Shown: positions 62,084 through 64,000 of the stretch, piece after piece
Layout of the letters: each line of letters starts with the position of its first letter
How positions within the stretch are numbered: the first letter of the stretch is position 1
Assembly: GCA_019418225.1 (NCBI GenBank)
Contig: DYCF01000017.1
Coordinates: forward strand, 35,342-99,341
From: Clostridiales bacterium
GTDB taxonomy: Bacteria; Bacillota; Clostridia; Lachnospirales; Cellulosilyticaceae
Length of the DNA stretch: 64,000 nt
Direction of reading: 5' to 3'
Made by a program: the position numbers and the translations under genes
Notes under the pieces: model-generated
Told to the model about the DNA's origin: nothing
Databases searched by the model: none
What the model saw: only the letters and a program-made list of their open reading frames with translations

Positions 62084-63193
62084 ATGAATATCGCTTTATG
62101 GACCACATTATTTACCTATATACTCATTTACCTTGCCTTTATTTATAATCCAAAACTCTCTCCACTACATTGTTATTTTGGAGTTTATATGCCAGATGCG
62201 TTTCAGCATTCTAATGAAGGTAAAATTATTTTCAAGCGCTTCTTTGTTCAATCAACGCTTCTCCTTGTTTTATCACTTGTCGTAAGCCTTCCTTTAATTT
62301 TTACACGTTACTTTACGACAGGACTTTTTTCACTTATTATGCTTGTGCAGCTCATACTTTATTTTGTATTTTATATTCTTGCACATCAAAAGGTTCGTGC
62401 CGTTAAAGAGACTTTACCCAAAGCGGATGGCGCCTTAGCTAAAATGGTTATTGATACTGATTTTATAGCGCTTAAAGTTCACCTTAGAAAACGTTACCTC
62501 TATCTTTATATCGTGCCATTAGCCATTACTCTTCTAACAGCTCTTTATCTGTTTGGAAACTATTCAACTCTCCCTGCACAGATTCCTACTCACTGGAATT
62601 ACTTAGGGCAGGCTGATAGCTGGTCAGATAAATCCCTGTTCTCAGTAGGCGGCACTGTACTTTCTCAGCTTTTCTTTATCGTTATTTTGGCTTTCTGTAG
62701 TCATAGTCAATGGCGTGCACGTAGCAAAGGTAATCAAAATTCTAAAACCTTCAAAGAAGGGCACCTTAAATATCTAAAAGCTGCTTCTTTAAGCTTTTAT
62801 GTGCTGACTTTATCTTTTGTTCTTTTCATGGCCTTCAATGCTTATGCCATGGTAAATGGGACTGCCTTAAATGTTATTGCAATCAGTTTTATGGCATGCT
62901 TTCCATTTATGACGCTTCTTTATCTGCTTTATGCTTACTTCAAATATGAGCGTTCTAGCCTCCATGCCACTAAAGATAGTCTGCAACACTTACCTGAAGA
63001 TGATGACCAATATTGGCTTTTAGGCTTCCTTTACAACAATCCTAATGACCCAGCCTTTTTCGTAGAAAAACGTTATGGCCTTGGCTGGACTCTTAATATT
63101 GGCTCTACAGTAGGCAAAATCATTGGTATCATCACCCTGCTTATCCTCATCATGAGCATTGGCATTTCATTATTTACTTCAGTACCTTTTTAA
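62084..63193 (+). CDS. DUF1648/DUF5808 polytopic membrane protein
   Basis: 369 residues, about eight membrane helices. The DUF1648 signature LPAQIPTHWNYLGQADSW lies near residue 168, and a C-terminal DUF5808-like motif YWLLGFLYNNPNDPAFFVEK is followed by GLGWTLNIG. Related proteins occur with GntR-YtrA or ArsR regulators and include SdpI-type immunity relatives. Exact role unknown. AGGGGG precedes its ATG inside the end of gntR. Confidence 0.85.
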   Translation: MNIALWTTLFTYILIYLAFIYNPKLSPLHCYFGVYMPDAFQHSNEGKIIFKRFFVQSTLLLVLSLVVSLPLIFTRYFTTGLFSLIMLVQLILYFVFYILAHQKVRAVKETLPKADGALAKMVIDTDFIALKVHLRKRYLYLYIVPLAITLLTALYLFGNYSTLPAQIPTHWNYLGQADSWSDKSLFSVGGTVLSQLFFIVILAFCSHSQWRARSKGNQNSKTFKEGHLKYLKAASLSFYVLTLSFVLFMAFNAYAMVNGTALNVIAISFMACFPFMTLLYLLYAYFKYERSSLHATKDSLQHLPEDDDQYWLLGFLYNNPNDPAFFVEKRYGLGWTLNIGSTVGKIIGIITLLILIMSIGISLFTSVPF

Positions 63194-63221
63194 AGCAACT
63201 TTAATGGAGCAACCCCATAAT

Positions 63222-63268
63222 AAAAAAGGAGATGTTACGAATTAAAATTTTCGTGACATCTCCTTTTT
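63222..63268. terminator. Bidirectional terminator
   Basis: An 18-bp imperfect stem AAAAAGGAGATGTTACGAA / TTTCGTGACATCTCCTTTTT with A and T runs on both sides, between convergent genes. Confidence 0.85.
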
Positions 63269-63293
63269 GTTAATTAACTTATTATTTTTTTAT

Positions 63294-63764
63294 TTAAGCT
63301 AATCGTTTACTAAGTAATACCGTTTCTTTTTCATGTAAATCATTTTTATACATATCTTCTCCATTTGCAATCTTAAAGCCTTGTTTTTCATAAAACTTTT
63401 TTGCCCACTCTGCTTTTTTATGAACTTCTAATAATATTTCATCGATTCCTTTGCTTTTAAATTCATTGACTAAGAAATGCATAGTCTGAGTCCCATAACT
63501 CTCTCCATAATATGTATCTAATAAGTAAAAGGCCACGATATACATTATGTTCTCACTCTTACGCTTATAACCTACAAAGCCTAAAGGTTGACCGGCCTCT
63601 TCTATAATATAAATATGATATCCCGAAGGCAGTGCATCCTCATATTTATGTGCTTGTTTTATAAAGGCATCTCCCATAAAAGGCTGATATAATTTATGTG
63701 CAGATAAGCACACCTTCCCTAAAAATGCCTGATCTTTTTCTTCTGCTTTTCTTAAATTAATCAT
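63294..63764 (-). CDS. GNAT-family N-acetyltransferase
   Basis: 156 residues from the ATG at 63764 (AGGTGGGAAG upstream); an ATG at 63806 gives a longer N-terminus without family match. Strand-4/helix motif YGESYGTQTMHFLV (acetyl-CoA loop) and C-terminal KKFYEKQGFKI are typical. Acceptor unknown. Confidence 0.87.
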   Translation of the reverse strand: MINLRKAEEKDQAFLGKVCLSAHKLYQPFMGDAFIKQAHKYEDALPSGYHIYIIEEAGQPLGFVGYKRKSENIMYIVAFYLLDTYYGESYGTQTMHFLVNEFKSKGIDEILLEVHKKAEWAKKFYEKQGFKIANGEDMYKNDLHEKETVLLSKRLA

Positions 63765-63806
63765 CTTCCCACCTACCCCTATATCTTTCGTAAATATATT
63801 TAGCAT

Positions 63807-64000
63807 ATGACTTTTACATTTATAATTTTATATTATTCTAAAAATACCAATTAATTACTTTATTATACACCTGATTTTTAAAAAGAAAAATAGTAAAAGA
63901 GAAATCTATATCAATAAATTTAGCATAATAAAAGGATGCATCAAAGCAATGTCATTAAGTTAAGTGATATTGTACTTAAAAGTCATCTACAAATGTCCAA
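63807..64000. other. Non-coding window end
   Basis: About 190 AT-rich bases with no gene or element that I recognise. Confidence 0.4.

Overview
The window looks like a chromosome segment of a low-GC, Gram-positive, anaerobic, plant-fibre-degrading clostridium. Several things point that way: strong AGGAGG ribosome binding sites, T-box leaders on asnS and pheST, both ATP- and PPi-type phosphofructokinases, a cytosolic cellobiose phosphorylase, a dockerin-bearing GH5 cellulase, and a small CBM3-X2-cohesin scaffoldin. A Cellulosilyticum-like member of the Lachnospirales is my best guess. That is an inference; no rRNA gene is present to test it.

Layout. 1-2300: a TetR-regulated half ABC exporter cut by the window edge, with three palindromic operators over its promoter. 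2.5-5.3 kb: acetyltransferase, Cof-type phosphatase, a membrane protein and a divergent MogA-like protein. 5.4-7.9 kb: cellobiose phosphorylase. 7.9-10.0 kb: an overlapping ATPase + DUF4435 gene pair with the architecture of the PARIS (AriA/AriB) anti-phage system. 10.2-16.9 kb: RDD protein, asnS behind a T-box, the ktrB-ktrA-rRNA methyltransferase operon and pfkA. 17-27 kb: dnaE, a GH31 alpha-glucosidase with a LacI/CcpA-type operator, and pheST behind a second T-box. 27.3-30.3 kb: the GH5-dockerin and monovalent scaffoldin pair. 30.6-34.7 kb: PPi-PFK, tyrA, aroA. 34.8-35.0 kb: a small MITE-like palindrome bracketed by two identical copies of a terminator hairpin. 35.1-40.3 kb: Na+/H+ antiporter, stalk-domain protein, extended Mn-type SOD, DEAD-box helicase, cold-shock protein. 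40.5-42.5 kb: largely gene-poor, with a candidate 30-residue membrane peptide, tandem repeats, decayed coding remnants and a tRNA-Glu. 42.7-50.6 kb: ssb, a TerB/DnaJ protein, dapA, a DUF368 protein, an exonuclease-BRCT protein and a membrane-anchored double nitrilase whose second domain has lost its catalytic residues. 50.7-55.8 kb: KefB-like antiporter with divergent LysR, HAD phosphatase, dCMP deaminase, CDF transporter. 55.9-61.3 kb: oleate hydratase, GH36 alpha-galactosidase, a stalk-domain/parvulin foldase. 61.5-63.8 kb: GntR regulator with a DUF1648 membrane protein, and a second acetyltransferase.

How the genes fit together. The secreted GH5 and scaffoldin would attack cellulose at the fibre. 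Cellobiose phosphorylase, GH31 and GH36 (none with a signal peptide) would then process imported oligosaccharides, feeding two phosphofructokinases. The rest is amino-acid synthesis, translation, ion homeostasis and envelope functions.

Repeats and candidate novelties. A ~114-nt element with two stem-loops occurs four times (28936, 31942, 33280, 61556), always intergenic and twice directly upstream of a ribosome binding site. The most interesting items are the PARIS-like pair, the one-cohesin scaffoldin, this repeat family, and the terminator-duplicating palindrome.
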